Positions 19,092-30,405 of a stretch of 64,000 nucleotides of DNA are shown here, piece after piece (within the stretch, counting starts at the first letter, position 1; each line of letters begins with the position of its first letter). The position numbers and the translations under genes are program-made. Source of the DNA: Mesorhizobium sp. M1D.F.Ca.ET.043.01.1.1 (lineage in GTDB: Bacteria > Pseudomonadota > Alphaproteobacteria > Rhizobiales > Rhizobiaceae). Below the pieces are notes generated by a model that did no database searches, was not told the DNA's origin, and saw only the letters and a program-made list of their open reading frames with translations. The stretch covers positions 6,399,001 through 6,463,000 of the forward strand of contig NZ_CP034444.1 in assembly GCF_003952385.1 (NCBI RefSeq), in the 5' to 3' direction.

Positions 19092-19961
19092 TCAGGCGCT
19101 CCTCTCGGCCGGCTCGTCGTGCTTCGCGGGCGGGTCGGTGCGGTACCAGCCGGTGATGATCGAGCGCAGCTCGTTGATCGGGCCGGCTGCCACGATCATC
19201 AGCATGTGGATGATGAAGAAGAGGACGAGCAGCACCATGACGGTGAAGTGGATGGTGCGCGCCGTCTGCCGGCCGCCGAGGATTTCATTGAGCCAGGGCA
19301 GCACCGAATCCATGCTCGGCGACATCGCAAGGCCGGTGATGATCATCAGCGGCAACAGCACGAAGAGCACGCCGCCATAGGCCATCTTCTGCAGCGTGTT
19401 GTATTCGCGCGTGTGATGAAACTTCAGCTTCGCATGCTCGACGATGTCGCGCGGCAGCTTGCGCAGATCATCCAGGCGAGGGGCAAGGTCGCGACGAATA
19501 TGGCCGTTGATGAGGCCGGCGATGAGCCAGACCAGCAAGGTGGCCGAAAGCACCCAGGCGAAGAAGAAATGCACGACGCGCGCTGTGCCGAGGTCGTAAT
19601 AGGAGGGGATGGTCGCCCAGGCCGGGAAGGCGCGCGGCGTCTCCTGTCCGGCAGGACCGGACCAGCCGAGCACGCCGGTGGTATCGAAGCGATGCCCGAA
19701 GATTTCGGTGAAGCCGCGCGGGCCGTTGTCGGTGTTCTCGGCACCGATCTGGAGGATCGTGTTGTTGTAGGCGAAACCAGATTCCTTGCCGATATAAAGC
19801 TGCGGACGCGCGTTGAAGATCTGCAGGCCCGAAAGCAGCATGAAGAACAGCGAGAAGGCCCATATCCAGTGGGTGAGGCGCGTCCAGCGCGACTGCCGGT
19901 AGATCAGTGTTGCGTCCTTGGTATCCGCTTCGGCGGTTGGGCTTGCGGCAGCAGAATCCAT
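19092..19961 (-). CDS. Cytochrome b561-type membrane electron carrier
   Basis: This 289-residue integral membrane protein has four main hydrophobic segments with histidines placed as haem ligands (RLTHWIWAF, RVVHFFFAW, RTIHFTVM, FFIIHMLM). It fits the cytochrome b561/hydrogenase b-type family and probably passes quinol electrons to the periplasmic molybdoenzyme encoded one base downstream. The start at 19961 has GGAGG six bases upstream; the frame opens seven codons earlier at a GTG. A segment of about 80 residues between the first two membrane spans is probably periplasmic. Confidence 0.88.
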   Translation of the reverse strand: MDSAAASPTAEADTKDATLIYRQSRWTRLTHWIWAFSLFFMLLSGLQIFNARPQLYIGKESGFAYNNTILQIGAENTDNGPRGFTEIFGHRFDTTGVLGWSGPAGQETPRAFPAWATIPSYYDLGTARVVHFFFAWVLSATLLVWLIAGLINGHIRRDLAPRLDDLRKLPRDIVEHAKLKFHHTREYNTLQKMAYGGVLFVLLPLMIITGLAMSPSMDSVLPWLNEILGGRQTARTIHFTVMVLLVLFFIIHMLMIVAAGPINELRSIITGWYRTDPPAKHDEPAERSA

Positions 19962-20062
19962 TCCATCCTCCGGCCGCGCCACCCGACACGGCTCTTTCAG
20001 ATCATTGTCTTTCCCCCAATACGTCGCTGCGCAAGGTGATGTTTCACCCGATCACGGATTTA

Positions 20063-20740
20063 TTACGGGGCGCCCAGGCTGACCGCGAGGTTGACCGCCG
20101 CGGCAACGATCGCCGTGTTGAAGAAGAAGGTCAGGATCGAATGGACGAGCACGACCTGGCGCATGCGCGAGGTGGTGATCGCGGTATCAGCCGTCTGCGC
20201 GGTCATGCCGATGACCGTCGCGAAATAGAGGAAGTCCCAGCCTTCCGGTCTTTTGTCGCCGGGAAAATCAAGGCCACCAACCGGCATCTTCTTGTTGGTT
20301 TTCTCGTCGATCTCGATGCCATCCATCCAGTAGACATGCGCATAGTGCAGCGCCGCCATGGCATGGATGGTGAACCAGCCGAGCGGGATCGACAGCATTG
20401 CGAACAGAATCTCCAGCGAATGCGCGCTGCCCTTCTGGTTGATGAGCTGGAACAGCGAGCCGATGGCGACGCCGACCACGAAAAGGGTAACGGCGAAGAT
20501 CAGCAAAACCGGCAGGTCGGTGGCGCGCGCATTCTTGCTGAGGTAGCGGCCGGTAAGCCTTGGCATCAAGGCCAGGACCAGAATGATGAAGGTCGCGAAG
20601 AACACGTTGGCGCCGATCGAGTAGGGAAGCGGCGCTCGCAAGAGCAGCGCAAGAAGCAGCGCGACGATGCCAATGGCTGCGGCCAGGGCGAACTGCATGT
20701 GCCGATGCATCGGCGTGTCGACGGATGTATCGTCACCCAT
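20063..20740 (-). CDS. DUF1345 family membrane protein
   Basis: The 225-residue protein has five to six hydrophobic segments and the DUF1345 signature region (ALHYAHVYW, GGLDFPGDKRPEGWDFLYFA, GMTAQTADTAIT). The function of this family is unknown. It is upstream of the cytochrome b561/molybdoenzyme pair on the same strand but separated by 101 bases, so co-transcription is possible but not shown. Confidence 0.88.
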   Translation of the reverse strand: MGDDTSVDTPMHRHMQFALAAAIGIVALLLALLLRAPLPYSIGANVFFATFIILVLALMPRLTGRYLSKNARATDLPVLLIFAVTLFVVGVAIGSLFQLINQKGSAHSLEILFAMLSIPLGWFTIHAMAALHYAHVYWMDGIEIDEKTNKKMPVGGLDFPGDKRPEGWDFLYFATVIGMTAQTADTAITTSRMRQVVLVHSILTFFFNTAIVAAAVNLAVSLGAP

Positions 20741-20765
20741 GGCCGGCCTCTGACAGGCGTTTGGA

Positions 20766-21221
20766 TCAGTCGGGTGTGACGGATTTGAGCGCCCGCCGCA
20801 AGATGCGGTCTAGCTCGCCGAGGAAGTTCGACCTGTCCTTCTGTGTGAAAGCGGCATTGAAGCCCCGGCTTTCGCCGGTTTCGCGCAGGTGTTGCTTCAG
20901 ATCGCGCATCGCCACCGCCATGCCGATGGTCTCTCGCGTGAAGGGGCGGCCTGTGGGTCCCAGCACATGCGCGCCGAGCGCCACCGTGCGCGCGGCAAGC
21001 GGGATGTCGGCCGTCACCACGACGTCGTTCGCTCTGGCATTCTCGACGATCCAGTCGTCCGCGGCATCCGCGCCCTTGGAGACGACGACATTGCGGATCA
21101 TCGGATCGCGCGAGGGCCGCAGCCCGCCATTGGAGACATAGGTGACGGCGACGCCATGGCGTTCCGCCACCTTTTCGACCTCGGCTTTGACCGGGCAGGC
21201 GTCGGCGTCGACATAGATCAT
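20766..21221 (-). CDS. UPF0178 (DUF188, YaiI-like) family protein
   Basis: This 151-residue cytosolic protein begins with the diagnostic MIYVDADACPVK and contains DDWIVENA, VVTADIPLA and GRPFT, all hallmarks of the UPF0178 family. The fold is PIN/NYN-like with clustered acidic residues, so a nuclease role has been suspected, but no function is established. The neighbours on both sides are on the same strand. Confidence 0.93.
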   Translation of the reverse strand: MIYVDADACPVKAEVEKVAERHGVAVTYVSNGGLRPSRDPMIRNVVVSKGADAADDWIVENARANDVVVTADIPLAARTVALGAHVLGPTGRPFTRETIGMAVAMRDLKQHLRETGESRGFNAAFTQKDRSNFLGELDRILRRALKSVTPD

Positions 21222-21252
21222 GGTTTCCCGGGCGATCGGCTGCTCCTGGCGG

Positions 21253-22002
21253 CTATCTGTCTTCCGGCGCCAGTTCGACCAGCAACCGGGTGACGATCAT
21301 GTCGCGCAGCACGACGCCCTCGGGCGCCCTGGCCGGCGTAACCGCCACCAAGCGGGCTGTATTCTCGCTTTGCATTTTCCGCAAGGCTTCGACGTTGCTG
21401 GCGGTGTCGGCGATGGATTTGTCGGAGAAACCGCCGATCTTCAGGATCGCCGACGGGTTCGACCCACGCAGCGCGTCCATCAGCCGGTAGGTCTGGTCGG
21501 GGTTCCTGGTGTCGGTCAACTGCGCCAGCACGACGCTGCCCTTGGCTGAGGCGACATACTTGCCGGCAGGGTCGATGACCACTACCGACATGTCGGGATC
21601 ATGCTGCGACAGAACCCTGATGTACTCGGCGATGACCGGCGCCTGGTAATAGTCGCCGCGGCCGAGTTGCAAGGTCATGCTCACCGGCTCTCCCGGCGCC
21701 AAATTGCGGTCGACGTTTTCAAGTTGGACAAAGTCGCCCTTGGCGACGAATTCGCCTTCCACGATGGAGGAGCTGATCGGAACCGGGTCGATCGTCTTCT
21801 TGGCCTCTTCGCGGAATTTCGCGCCCCAGCCGCCGGGCGCGGTGAACTCACTGATATCGCCGGAAACCACCCCATAGGCGAGCAGCGGAATGATCATCAG
21901 GGCGATCAGCGTCACGCTGTCGCCCAGTGAAAAGCGCTTGATGCCATAAGCCAATACGAGCCCGACGACGAGCACCGCCGTCGCAATCAAGAGCGCCTGC
22001 AT
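21253..22002 (-). CDS. Uncharacterised membrane-anchored protein
   Basis: The 249-residue protein has two N-terminal hydrophobic segments (about 3-20 and 30-48) and a soluble remainder. A repeated motif such as MSVVVIDPAGKYVASA and PEGVVLRDMIVTRLL slightly recalls the second half of CBS domains, but I cannot assign the family. It sits alone between the UPF0178 gene and the formaldehyde operon. It appears to be a true gene from its codon pattern and clear membrane anchor. Confidence 0.75.
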   Translation of the reverse strand: MQALLIATAVLVVGLVLAYGIKRFSLGDSVTLIALMIIPLLAYGVVSGDISEFTAPGGWGAKFREEAKKTIDPVPISSSIVEGEFVAKGDFVQLENVDRNLAPGEPVSMTLQLGRGDYYQAPVIAEYIRVLSQHDPDMSVVVIDPAGKYVASAKGSVVLAQLTDTRNPDQTYRLMDALRGSNPSAILKIGGFSDKSIADTASNVEALRKMQSENTARLVAVTPARAPEGVVLRDMIVTRLLVELAPEDR

Positions 22003-22110
22003 GAACCCTCCGGTTGCCGTCTCGGGACGGGAAGCCGCGGGCGATCATCCGATCGCCCGTCGGCACGCTCCATAAGGTATTTCACTCAGGGCAGAGCTGG
22101 TTCCGCCGCG

Positions 22111-22680
22111 TCAGGCCGCCAGGGCGCCGGACTTCTTGGCCGTCCAGGTGGCCATGTAGTCCATCAGGCCGGGATTGAGGCAGTCATAGGGCTCGAGCCC
22201 GATCGCCTTCAGCTGGGCGCGGATGCCGTCCATGCGACTCGGGTCGACGCCGGATTCGATGATCGACGACACAAACGCGGCGAAGCCCGGCGGCGACCAG
22301 CCGTCCTCCTCGAAGCGCTCGGGGTGAAGGAAGGTCAGGCCCTTGAAGGGATGGTCGCGCTCGACCGGGCCGTGCATGTGCACGCCGCAGCTTGTGCAGG
22401 CATGGCGCTGGATCAGCGCCGCCGGGTCGACCACCTTCAGCTTGTCGCCATTCTCTGTGACGGTGACGTCGCCGGTGCCGGCAACGGCAACCACCGAGAA
22501 CACCGCGCCTTCCGGCTTCCAGCATTTGGTGCAGCCGCAGGCGTGGTTGTGGGCGATCTGGCCCTTGACCTTCACCTTCACCGGATTGCTGGTGCAGGCG
22601 CAGACCAGCGTGCCGCCGGTAAAGCTCGCGCTTTCCTTCGGCAGGCCGTTGTCGATCTTCGGATGCAGTTTTTCCGCCAT
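22111..22680 (-). CDS. gfa: S-(hydroxymethyl)glutathione synthase
   Basis: Gfa joins formaldehyde and glutathione, the first step of glutathione-dependent formaldehyde removal. The 189-residue protein carries the zinc cysteines LVCACTS (Cys27, Cys29), HACGCTKCW (Cys48, 50, 53) and [12 protein letters not shown], and the family-specific LTFLHPERF. It is the last gene of an apparent operon with the class III alcohol dehydrogenase, which oxidises the product. Confidence 0.95.
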   Translation of the reverse strand: MAEKLHPKIDNGLPKESASFTGGTLVCACTSNPVKVKVKGQIAHNHACGCTKCWKPEGAVFSVVAVAGTGDVTVTENGDKLKVVDPAALIQRHACTSCGVHMHGPVERDHPFKGLTFLHPERFEEDGWSPPGFAAFVSSIIESGVDPSRMDGIRAQLKAIGLEPYDCLNPGLMDYMATWTAKKSGALAA

Positions 22681-22700
22681 TTACAGTTCCTCCCTTTTAA

Positions 22701-22973
22701 TCACACCGGTTTGGTGTCGACGATTGCTTCAGCCTCCATGAGATGCGCCCGTAACAGGCGGTGCACCTCCGGCAGGGTCTTCTTCAAAAAAGTGTCGCGC
22801 ACGAGAAAAGTGATTTCATCAATCGCATGATCGATTTCTCCCAAGTCGATCTGAATGCGATTGTTGTTCTTAAAGCTGCGCCATAGGTCCTCTCCGAAAT
22901 TCTGTATTCGATGGACCGTCGACTTTTCCCAGTCGATGAACCGTATGCGAACACGAATCTGGACCTCCTTCAC
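22701..22973 (-). CDS. Unknown 90-residue protein in the formaldehyde operon
   Basis: The frame encodes a small charged protein with a plausible globular pattern (RFIDWEKSTVHRIQNFGEDL, then HAIDEITFLVRDTFLKK). I do not recognise the family. It fills the whole gap between the alcohol dehydrogenase and gfa genes. The GTG start follows the dehydrogenase stop directly. An AGGAGG lies inside the first codons rather than before them, so the true start may be a little downstream at a rarer codon. Confidence 0.55.
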   Translation of the reverse strand: MKEVQIRVRIRFIDWEKSTVHRIQNFGEDLWRSFKNNNRIQIDLGEIDHAIDEITFLVRDTFLKKTLPEVHRLLRAHLMEAEAIVDTKPV

Positions 22974-24101
22974 CTAGTAAACCACGACACTCCGGATCGA
23001 CTTGCCCTCATGCATGAGGTCGAAGCCCTTGTTGATGTCCTCGAGCTTCAGCGTATGGGTGATCATCGGGTCGATCTGGATCTTCTTCTCCATGTACCAG
23101 TCGACGATCTTCGGCACGTCGGTGCGGCCGCGCGCGCCGCCGAAGGCGGTGCCCATCCAGGTGCGGCCGGTCACCAGCTGGAACGGCCGCGTCGCAATCT
23201 CCTGGCCGGCGCCGGCGACGCCGATGATGACCGATTTGCCCCAGCCGCGATGCGAGGCTTCCAGCGCCTGTCGCATCACTTTGGTGTTGCCGGTGCAATC
23301 GAAGGTGTAATCGGCGCCTCCGATCTGGTCGGCCCCGCGCTTGGTCATGTTGACCAGGTACGGCACGATGTCGCCGTCGATCTCCTTCGGATTGACGAAA
23401 TGCGTCATGCCGAACTTCTCGCCCCAGGGCTTCTTGTCGTTGTTGACGTCGACGCCGATGATCATGTCGGCGCCGGCAAGGCGAAGGCCCTGGATGACGT
23501 TCAAGCCGATGCCGCCGAGGCCAAAGACGACGGCGGTGGCACCCTGCTCGACCTTCGCCGTGTTGATGACCGCGCCGATGCCGGTGGTCACGCCGCAGCC
23601 GATGTAGCAGATCTTGTCGAAGGGGGCGTCGGGATTGACCTTGGCCACCGCGATCTCCGGCAGCACGGTGAAGTTGGAGAAGGTCGAGCAGCCCATATAG
23701 TGGAACAGCTTTTCGCCGCCGACCGAGAAGCGCGAGGTGCCGTCGGGCATCAGGCCTTGACCCTGCGTGGCGCGTATGGCGGTGCACAGGTTGGTCTTCC
23801 TCGACAGGCAGGACGGGCACTGCCGGCATTCGGGCGTGTAGAGCGGGATGACGTGGTCGCCCTTCCTGACCGAGGTGACGCCCTTGCCGACATCGACGAC
23901 GATGCCGGCGCCCTCATGGCCGAGGATGGCCGGAAAGATGCCTTCCGGATCGGCGCCCGACAGGGTGAACTCATCGGTGTGGCAGATGCCGGTCGCCTTG
24001 ACCTCGACCAGGACCTCGCCCTCGCGCGGGCCCTCGAGGTCCACCTCCATGATCTCCAGCGGCTTTCCGGCGGCGACAGCGACAGCGGCGCGCGTTTTCA
24101 T
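22974..24101 (-). CDS. frmA: S-(hydroxymethyl)glutathione dehydrogenase / class III alcohol dehydrogenase
   Basis: This zinc- and NAD-dependent enzyme oxidises S-hydroxymethylglutathione to S-formylglutathione. The 375-residue protein has the catalytic-zinc motif [12 protein letters not shown] and GHEGAGIV, the structural-zinc cysteines in [15 protein letters not shown], and the NAD fold [17 protein letters not shown] at 24101 has GGGAGGAA upstream; the frame is open 76 codons further but that stretch is arginine-rich and unlike the family. It heads the operon with the 90-residue gene and gfa. The esterase of the pathway (fghA) is not seen here. Confidence 0.96.
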   Translation of the reverse strand: MKTRAAVAVAAGKPLEIMEVDLEGPREGEVLVEVKATGICHTDEFTLSGADPEGIFPAILGHEGAGIVVDVGKGVTSVRKGDHVIPLYTPECRQCPSCLSRKTNLCTAIRATQGQGLMPDGTSRFSVGGEKLFHYMGCSTFSNFTVLPEIAVAKVNPDAPFDKICYIGCGVTTGIGAVINTAKVEQGATAVVFGLGGIGLNVIQGLRLAGADMIIGVDVNNDKKPWGEKFGMTHFVNPKEIDGDIVPYLVNMTKRGADQIGGADYTFDCTGNTKVMRQALEASHRGWGKSVIIGVAGAGQEIATRPFQLVTGRTWMGTAFGGARGRTDVPKIVDWYMEKKIQIDPMITHTLKLEDINKGFDLMHEGKSIRSVVVY

Positions 24102-24364
24102 GAGGCAGTTCCTCCCAATGCAATCAACAAATCTCTGATGTGGCCGGCTTGTCGAGCCTGCCCGGCGCGGCGAATGCCCGCCAGCCCTCCGCAGTGAGCC
24201 CACACGCCACTCTATAGATTTCCTTTGTGGCGGCCAACTTCCCTTGCGACGTTTTTCGGCGCGGTATTCGCAATCGATGCGGCGCGGGCGTGCGCCGCCG
24301 ACCACTTGAGACATGGCGGGATTGTCCATAGAACTGGACCACTTCGCCGGAGGACGACATCCGA

Positions 24365-26377
<2,013 letters not shown>

Positions 26378-26490
26378 GGCGGCGTAGGGGACGGAAGCCT
26401 GTGGTCCGCGATCGATTGTACTGGACTGGCATCGCTCCGTCCGGGACAATACATCAGCACAGATGAGTCCTTGGGGTAGCGCGAAAAAAC

Positions 26491-29400
26491 ATGGCGGATG
26501 AACGACTTCCACGCGACCCGTTGCAGCGCGAAGCAGCCGTGAAGGCCGCGCGGCCGGAAGCGTCGGCGCGGACCTTCATCCATCTGCGCGTGCATTCGGC
26601 CTATTCGCTGCTCGAGGGCGCCCTGCAGCTCGGCGCCATCGTCGGGCACGCGGCCAAGGACGAGGCGCCGGCGATCGCGGTGACCGACACCAACAATCTG
26701 TTCGGCGCGCTCGAGTTCGCCCAGAAGGCGGTCAAGGACGGTATCCAGCCGATCATCGGCTGCCAGATCGATCTCGCCTTTTCCGGCGAAGCGAGCGACG
26801 CGCAGCGCGACCGCCGCCGGCACGGTCCCGAGATGTCGCCGATCGTGCTGATCGCCGCCAGCGAGGCAGGTTATGCCAACCTGGTCCGGCTGATCAGCAA
26901 GGTCTATCTGGAGACGCCGCCCGGTGAGCCGGTGCATCTTACCAGCGCGATGCTTGAAGGTCGTTGCGATGGGCTGATCTGCCTGACCGGCGGCCCGCGC
27001 GGCCCGATCGGCAGCGCCCTGAAGGCCGACCGCCGCGATCTCGCCGAGCAGCGGCTGCTCTTCCTCAAAGGCCTGTTCGGAGATCGCCTCTATGTCGAGC
27101 TGGAACGGGTCGCCGGCTATGACCGCATGGTCGAGAAGTCGACGGTCGATCTTGCCTACAGCCACGAACTGCCACTTGTCGCCACCAACGAGGCCTTCTT
27201 CTCCAAGCGCGAAGACTATGAAGCGCATGACGCGTTGATTGCGATTGCCGAAGGCTCGGTGGTGGCCGCCGACAACCGCCGGCGGCTTTCGCCGGACAAT
27301 TTCCTGCGTGGCCAGGCGGAGATGGCGCGGCTGTTCTCGGACCTGCCGGAAGCGATCGACAACACGGTCGAGATCGCGATGCGCTGCTCCTACTATCCGA
27401 AGAACCGCAGCCCGATCCTGCCGCGCTTCACCGGAGCCGATGCCGCAGACAAGGACGCGGCCGAGAAGGCGGAAGCCGCCGAGCTCGCGCGCCAGGCGCG
27501 AGAAGGCCTGGAGGCGCGGCTCGCAAAGCATGGGCCAACCCCCGGCTATACGGTCGAGCAGTATCGCGAGCGGCTCGAATTCGAGCTCGGCATCATCGAG
27601 AAGATGAAGTTCCCCGGTTACTTCCTGATCGTCGCCGACTTCATCAAATGGGCAAAGGCGCAAGGCATCCCGGTCGGGCCGGGGCGCGGTTCCGGCGCCG
27701 GCTCGCTGGTCGCCTATTCCACCACCATCACCGACATCGACCCGCTGCGCTTCTCGCTGCTGTTCGAGCGCTTCCTCAACCCGGACCGCGTCTCGATGCC
27801 GGATTTCGACATCGACTTCTGCCAGGACCGGCGCGAGGAGGTCATCCGCTACGTCCAGCAGAAGTATGGCCGCGACCAGGTCGGCCAGATCATCACCTTC
27901 GGTACGCTGCAGGCGCGTGCCGTGCTGCGCGACGTCGGCCGCGTGCTGCAGATGCCTTACGGCCAGGTCGACAAGCTGTCCAAGATGGTGCCGCAGAACC
28001 CGGCCAATCCGGTCAAGCTGGCGGATGCGATCGCCAACGAGCCACGCTTCGCCGAGGAGGCGGAGAAGGAGCCGATCGTCCAGACGCTGCTCGACACGGC
28101 GCAAAAGCTCGAAGGCCTCTATCGCCACGCCTCGACGCATGCCGCCGGCATCGTCATCGGCGACAGACCTTTGTCGGAACTGGTGCCGATGTACCGCGAT
28201 CCGCGCTCGGACATGCCGGTCACCCAGTTCAACATGAAATATGTCGAGCAGGCGGGGCTCGTAAAATTCGACTTCCTCGGCCTGAAGACACTGACGGTGC
28301 TGGAAACGGCGGTGAAGCTGATCCGGCGGCGCGGCGTCGACATCGATCTTGCCCGTATCCCGCTCGACGATCCCGATACCTACGCCATGCTGTCGCGCGG
28401 CGAGGTGGTCGGCGTGTTCCAGGTTGAAAGTGCCGGCATGCGCAAAGCGCTGATCGGCATGCGGCCGGACTGCATCGAGGACATCATCGCGCTGGTCGCT
28501 CTCTACCGCCCCGGCCCGATGGAGAACATCCCGACCTACAACGCCAGAAAGCATGGCGAGGAGGAGATGGCCTCGATCCATCCCAAGATCGACCATCTGG
28601 TGAAGGAGACGCAGGGCGTCATCGTCTACCAGGAACAGGTTATGCAGATCGCGCAGGAGCTTTCCGGCTATTCGCTCGGCGAAGCCGACCTCCTGCGCCG
28701 CGCCATGGGCAAGAAGATCCGCGCCGAGATGGACAAGCAGCGCGAGCGCTTCGTGACGGGCGCGGTCGAGCGCGGCGTCGGCAAGCCGCAGGCCGATTTC
28801 ATCTTCGACCTCTTGGCCAAATTCGCCGACTACGGCTTCAACAAGTCGCATGCCGCCGCCTATGCCGTCGTGTCCTACCAGACGGCCTATCTCAAGGCGC
28901 ATTACCCCGTCGAGTTCCTGGCGGCGTCGATGACGCTCGATATGAGCAATACCGACAAGCTTGCCGATTTCCGCCAGGACGCGCTGCGCCTCGGCATCGA
29001 GGTGGCGGCGCCCTCGGTGATGACCAGCTTCCGTCCCTTCGAGGTCGGCGAGAACAAGATTTTTTACTCCCTGGCGGCGCTCAAGGGAGTCGGCGACGCA
29101 GCGGTCGAGCACATCGTCGAGATGCGTGGCGAGAAACCCTTCAGCAGCCTTGCCGATTTCTGCGAGCGGGTGGATCCGAAAATCGTCGGCAAGCGCGTCT
29201 TCGAGAGCCTGATCATGGCCGGCGCCCTGGACTGCTTCGGGCATGACCGCGCCGTGATGATGGCCGGCGTCGAGCGAATGATGGGGCTGGCCTCGCTCGC
29301 CCAGCAGAACGCCATCTCCGGGCAGGCCGACATCTTTGGCGCCTCGCTTGGGAGCCAATCGCAGGCGCTCAACCTGCCGGCGACCGATCCGTGGCTTGCC

Positions 29401-30018
29401 GCCGACCGGCTGCACCGCGAATTCCAGGTGGTCGGCTTCTATCTCTCGGCGCATCCGCTCGACGAATACAAGGCCGCGCTCCAGAAGATGCGGGTGCAGA
29501 ACTGGGCGGAGTTCTCGGCCGCGGTGAAGCGCGGCGCCGCCGCCGGCCGGCTCGCCGGCACCGTAACCACCAAGCAGGAACGCAAGACCCGTACCGGCAA
29601 CAAGATGGGCGTCGTGCAGTTTTCCGACACGACGGGCCAGTACGAGGCGGTGCTGTTCTCCGAAGGACTGGCGCAGTATCGCGACATGCTGGAGCCCGGC
29701 CGCTCCGTGGTGATCACCGTTTCGGCGGAAGACCGGCCGGAGGGCATCAATCTGCGCATCCAGACGGTGCAGTCGCTGGAGGACGAGGCGAGCCGCATCC
29801 AGAAGGCGCTACGCATCTTCGTGCGCGACGCCCAGCCGATCAATATCCTGGCCAACCAGCTTGCCGTGAAGGGCGAAGGGCAGGTGAGCTTCGTGCTCAT
29901 CAAGGACGCCGGCCAGGGCGAGGTCGAGATCGAGCTCCCCAATCGCTACCGCATCTCGCCGCAAGTCGCCTCGGCCATGCGCGCGGTGCCGGGCGTTGTC
30001 GAAGTGGAACTGGTGTAG
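26491..30018 (+). CDS. dnaE: DNA polymerase III alpha subunit
   Basis: DnaE is the replicative DNA polymerase. The 1175-residue protein has the N-terminal PHP domain (FIHLRVHSAYSLLEGALQ), the C-family polymerase core with the catalytic PDFDIDFCQDRR and GPGRGSGAGSLVAY, a helix-hairpin-helix region and a C-terminal OB fold (RLAGTVTTKQERKTRTGNKM). Lengths and motifs match DnaE1 rather than the error-prone DnaE2. A weak ribosome site precedes the ATG. A 1118-residue antisense open frame on the other strand is a shadow. Confidence 0.97.
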   Translation: MADERLPRDPLQREAAVKAARPEASARTFIHLRVHSAYSLLEGALQLGAIVGHAAKDEAPAIAVTDTNNLFGALEFAQKAVKDGIQPIIGCQIDLAFSGEASDAQRDRRRHGPEMSPIVLIAASEAGYANLVRLISKVYLETPPGEPVHLTSAMLEGRCDGLICLTGGPRGPIGSALKADRRDLAEQRLLFLKGLFGDRLYVELERVAGYDRMVEKSTVDLAYSHELPLVATNEAFFSKREDYEAHDALIAIAEGSVVAADNRRRLSPDNFLRGQAEMARLFSDLPEAIDNTVEIAMRCSYYPKNRSPILPRFTGADAADKDAAEKAEAAELARQAREGLEARLAKHGPTPGYTVEQYRERLEFELGIIEKMKFPGYFLIVADFIKWAKAQGIPVGPGRGSGAGSLVAYSTTITDIDPLRFSLLFERFLNPDRVSMPDFDIDFCQDRREEVIRYVQQKYGRDQVGQIITFGTLQARAVLRDVGRVLQMPYGQVDKLSKMVPQNPANPVKLADAIANEPRFAEEAEKEPIVQTLLDTAQKLEGLYRHASTHAAGIVIGDRPLSELVPMYRDPRSDMPVTQFNMKYVEQAGLVKFDFLGLKTLTVLETAVKLIRRRGVDIDLARIPLDDPDTYAMLSRGEVVGVFQVESAGMRKALIGMRPDCIEDIIALVALYRPGPMENIPTYNARKHGEEEMASIHPKIDHLVKETQGVIVYQEQVMQIAQELSGYSLGEADLLRRAMGKKIRAEMDKQRERFVTGAVERGVGKPQADFIFDLLAKFADYGFNKSHAAAYAVVSYQTAYLKAHYPVEFLAASMTLDMSNTDKLADFRQDALRLGIEVAAPSVMTSFRPFEVGENKIFYSLAALKGVGDAAVEHIVEMRGEKPFSSLADFCERVDPKIVGKRVFESLIMAGALDCFGHDRAVMMAGVERMMGLASLAQQNAISGQADIFGASLGSQSQALNLPATDPWLAADRLHREFQVVGFYLSAHPLDEYKAALQKMRVQNWAEFSAAVKRGAAAGRLAGTVTTKQERKTRTGNKMGVVQFSDTTGQYEAVLFSEGLAQYRDMLEPGRSVVITVSAEDRPEGINLRIQTVQSLEDEASRIQKALRIFVRDAQPINILANQLAVKGEGQVSFVLIKDAGQGEVEIELPNRYRISPQVASAMRAVPGVVEVELV

Positions 30019-30042
30019 GGCCCTAACTATTTGGTTTTTTGA

Positions 30043-30083
30043 GCAATTCCGAAGGGAAATCGTCGCACCCTTTTCCTGGATTT
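30043..30083. repeat. Dispersed palindromic repeat, copy A
   Basis: This is the most diverged of four copies of an intergenic repeat (others at 35694, 39391, 47938). It runs from GCAATTCC to TTTTCCTGGATTT, in the opposite direction to the copies at 35694 and 47938. The family consensus is GCAATTCCAGGAAAAG, a GC-rich centre, and TTTTCCGTCCGGAATTGC, so each copy can fold into a long hairpin. It lies just after dnaE. Confidence 0.65.
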
Positions 30084-30085
30084 AG

Positions 30086-30120
30086 ATCAGGATGGCGTTT
30101 CGTTGAATCGCCATCCTGAT
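30086..30120. terminator. Perfect 12-base stem hairpin after dnaE
   Basis: ATCAGGATGGCG (30086-30097) and CGCCATCCTGAT (30109-30120) form a perfect 12-base stem around an 11-base loop, 67 bases after the dnaE stop. It lacks a clear run of T, so it may be a repeat element rather than an intrinsic terminator. It adjoins repeat copy A. Confidence 0.4.
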
Positions 30121-30135
30121 CCGGCTCTTTGTACG

Positions 30136-30200
30136 AGCATGATCTTCAGCGAAACCCCCCTCACTTTTTGCTTCGCTGACCTTCGGTTCCGGATCATGCT
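30136..30200. repeat. Inverted repeat AGCATGATC ... GATCATGCT
   Basis: A nine-base inverted repeat (30136-30144 and 30192-30200) brackets 47 bases rich in GAAACCCCC and CTTCGCTGACC. I recall similar AGCATGATC-bounded palindromes as common intergenic repeats in Mesorhizobium. With copy A and the 12-base hairpin it makes the dnaE downstream gap a mosaic of palindromes. The remainder to 30405 shows no gene. Confidence 0.45.
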
Positions 30201-30405
30201 TGAGCGCGAGGCGTCGCTGCTACTTCAAGCCTCGTCACCCTCTGCCACCCAATACTCGCCAAACCCCGTCATTCGCTCTACAGCGTATGGCTCTGTATAT
30301 CTTTGACTAACTTGTTCTTGCTAATGTTGCCGCTAGGCTGCGGAATGTTGGGGGCGTGTGCCTTAGTCGTCAGCGGGCTGACGATCGGGCAGGAGCGCGG
30401 GCACG

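Noticed and set aside
30103..30306. 67-residue frame downstream of dnaE.
   Set aside because: It lies within palindromic repeats and reads through them.
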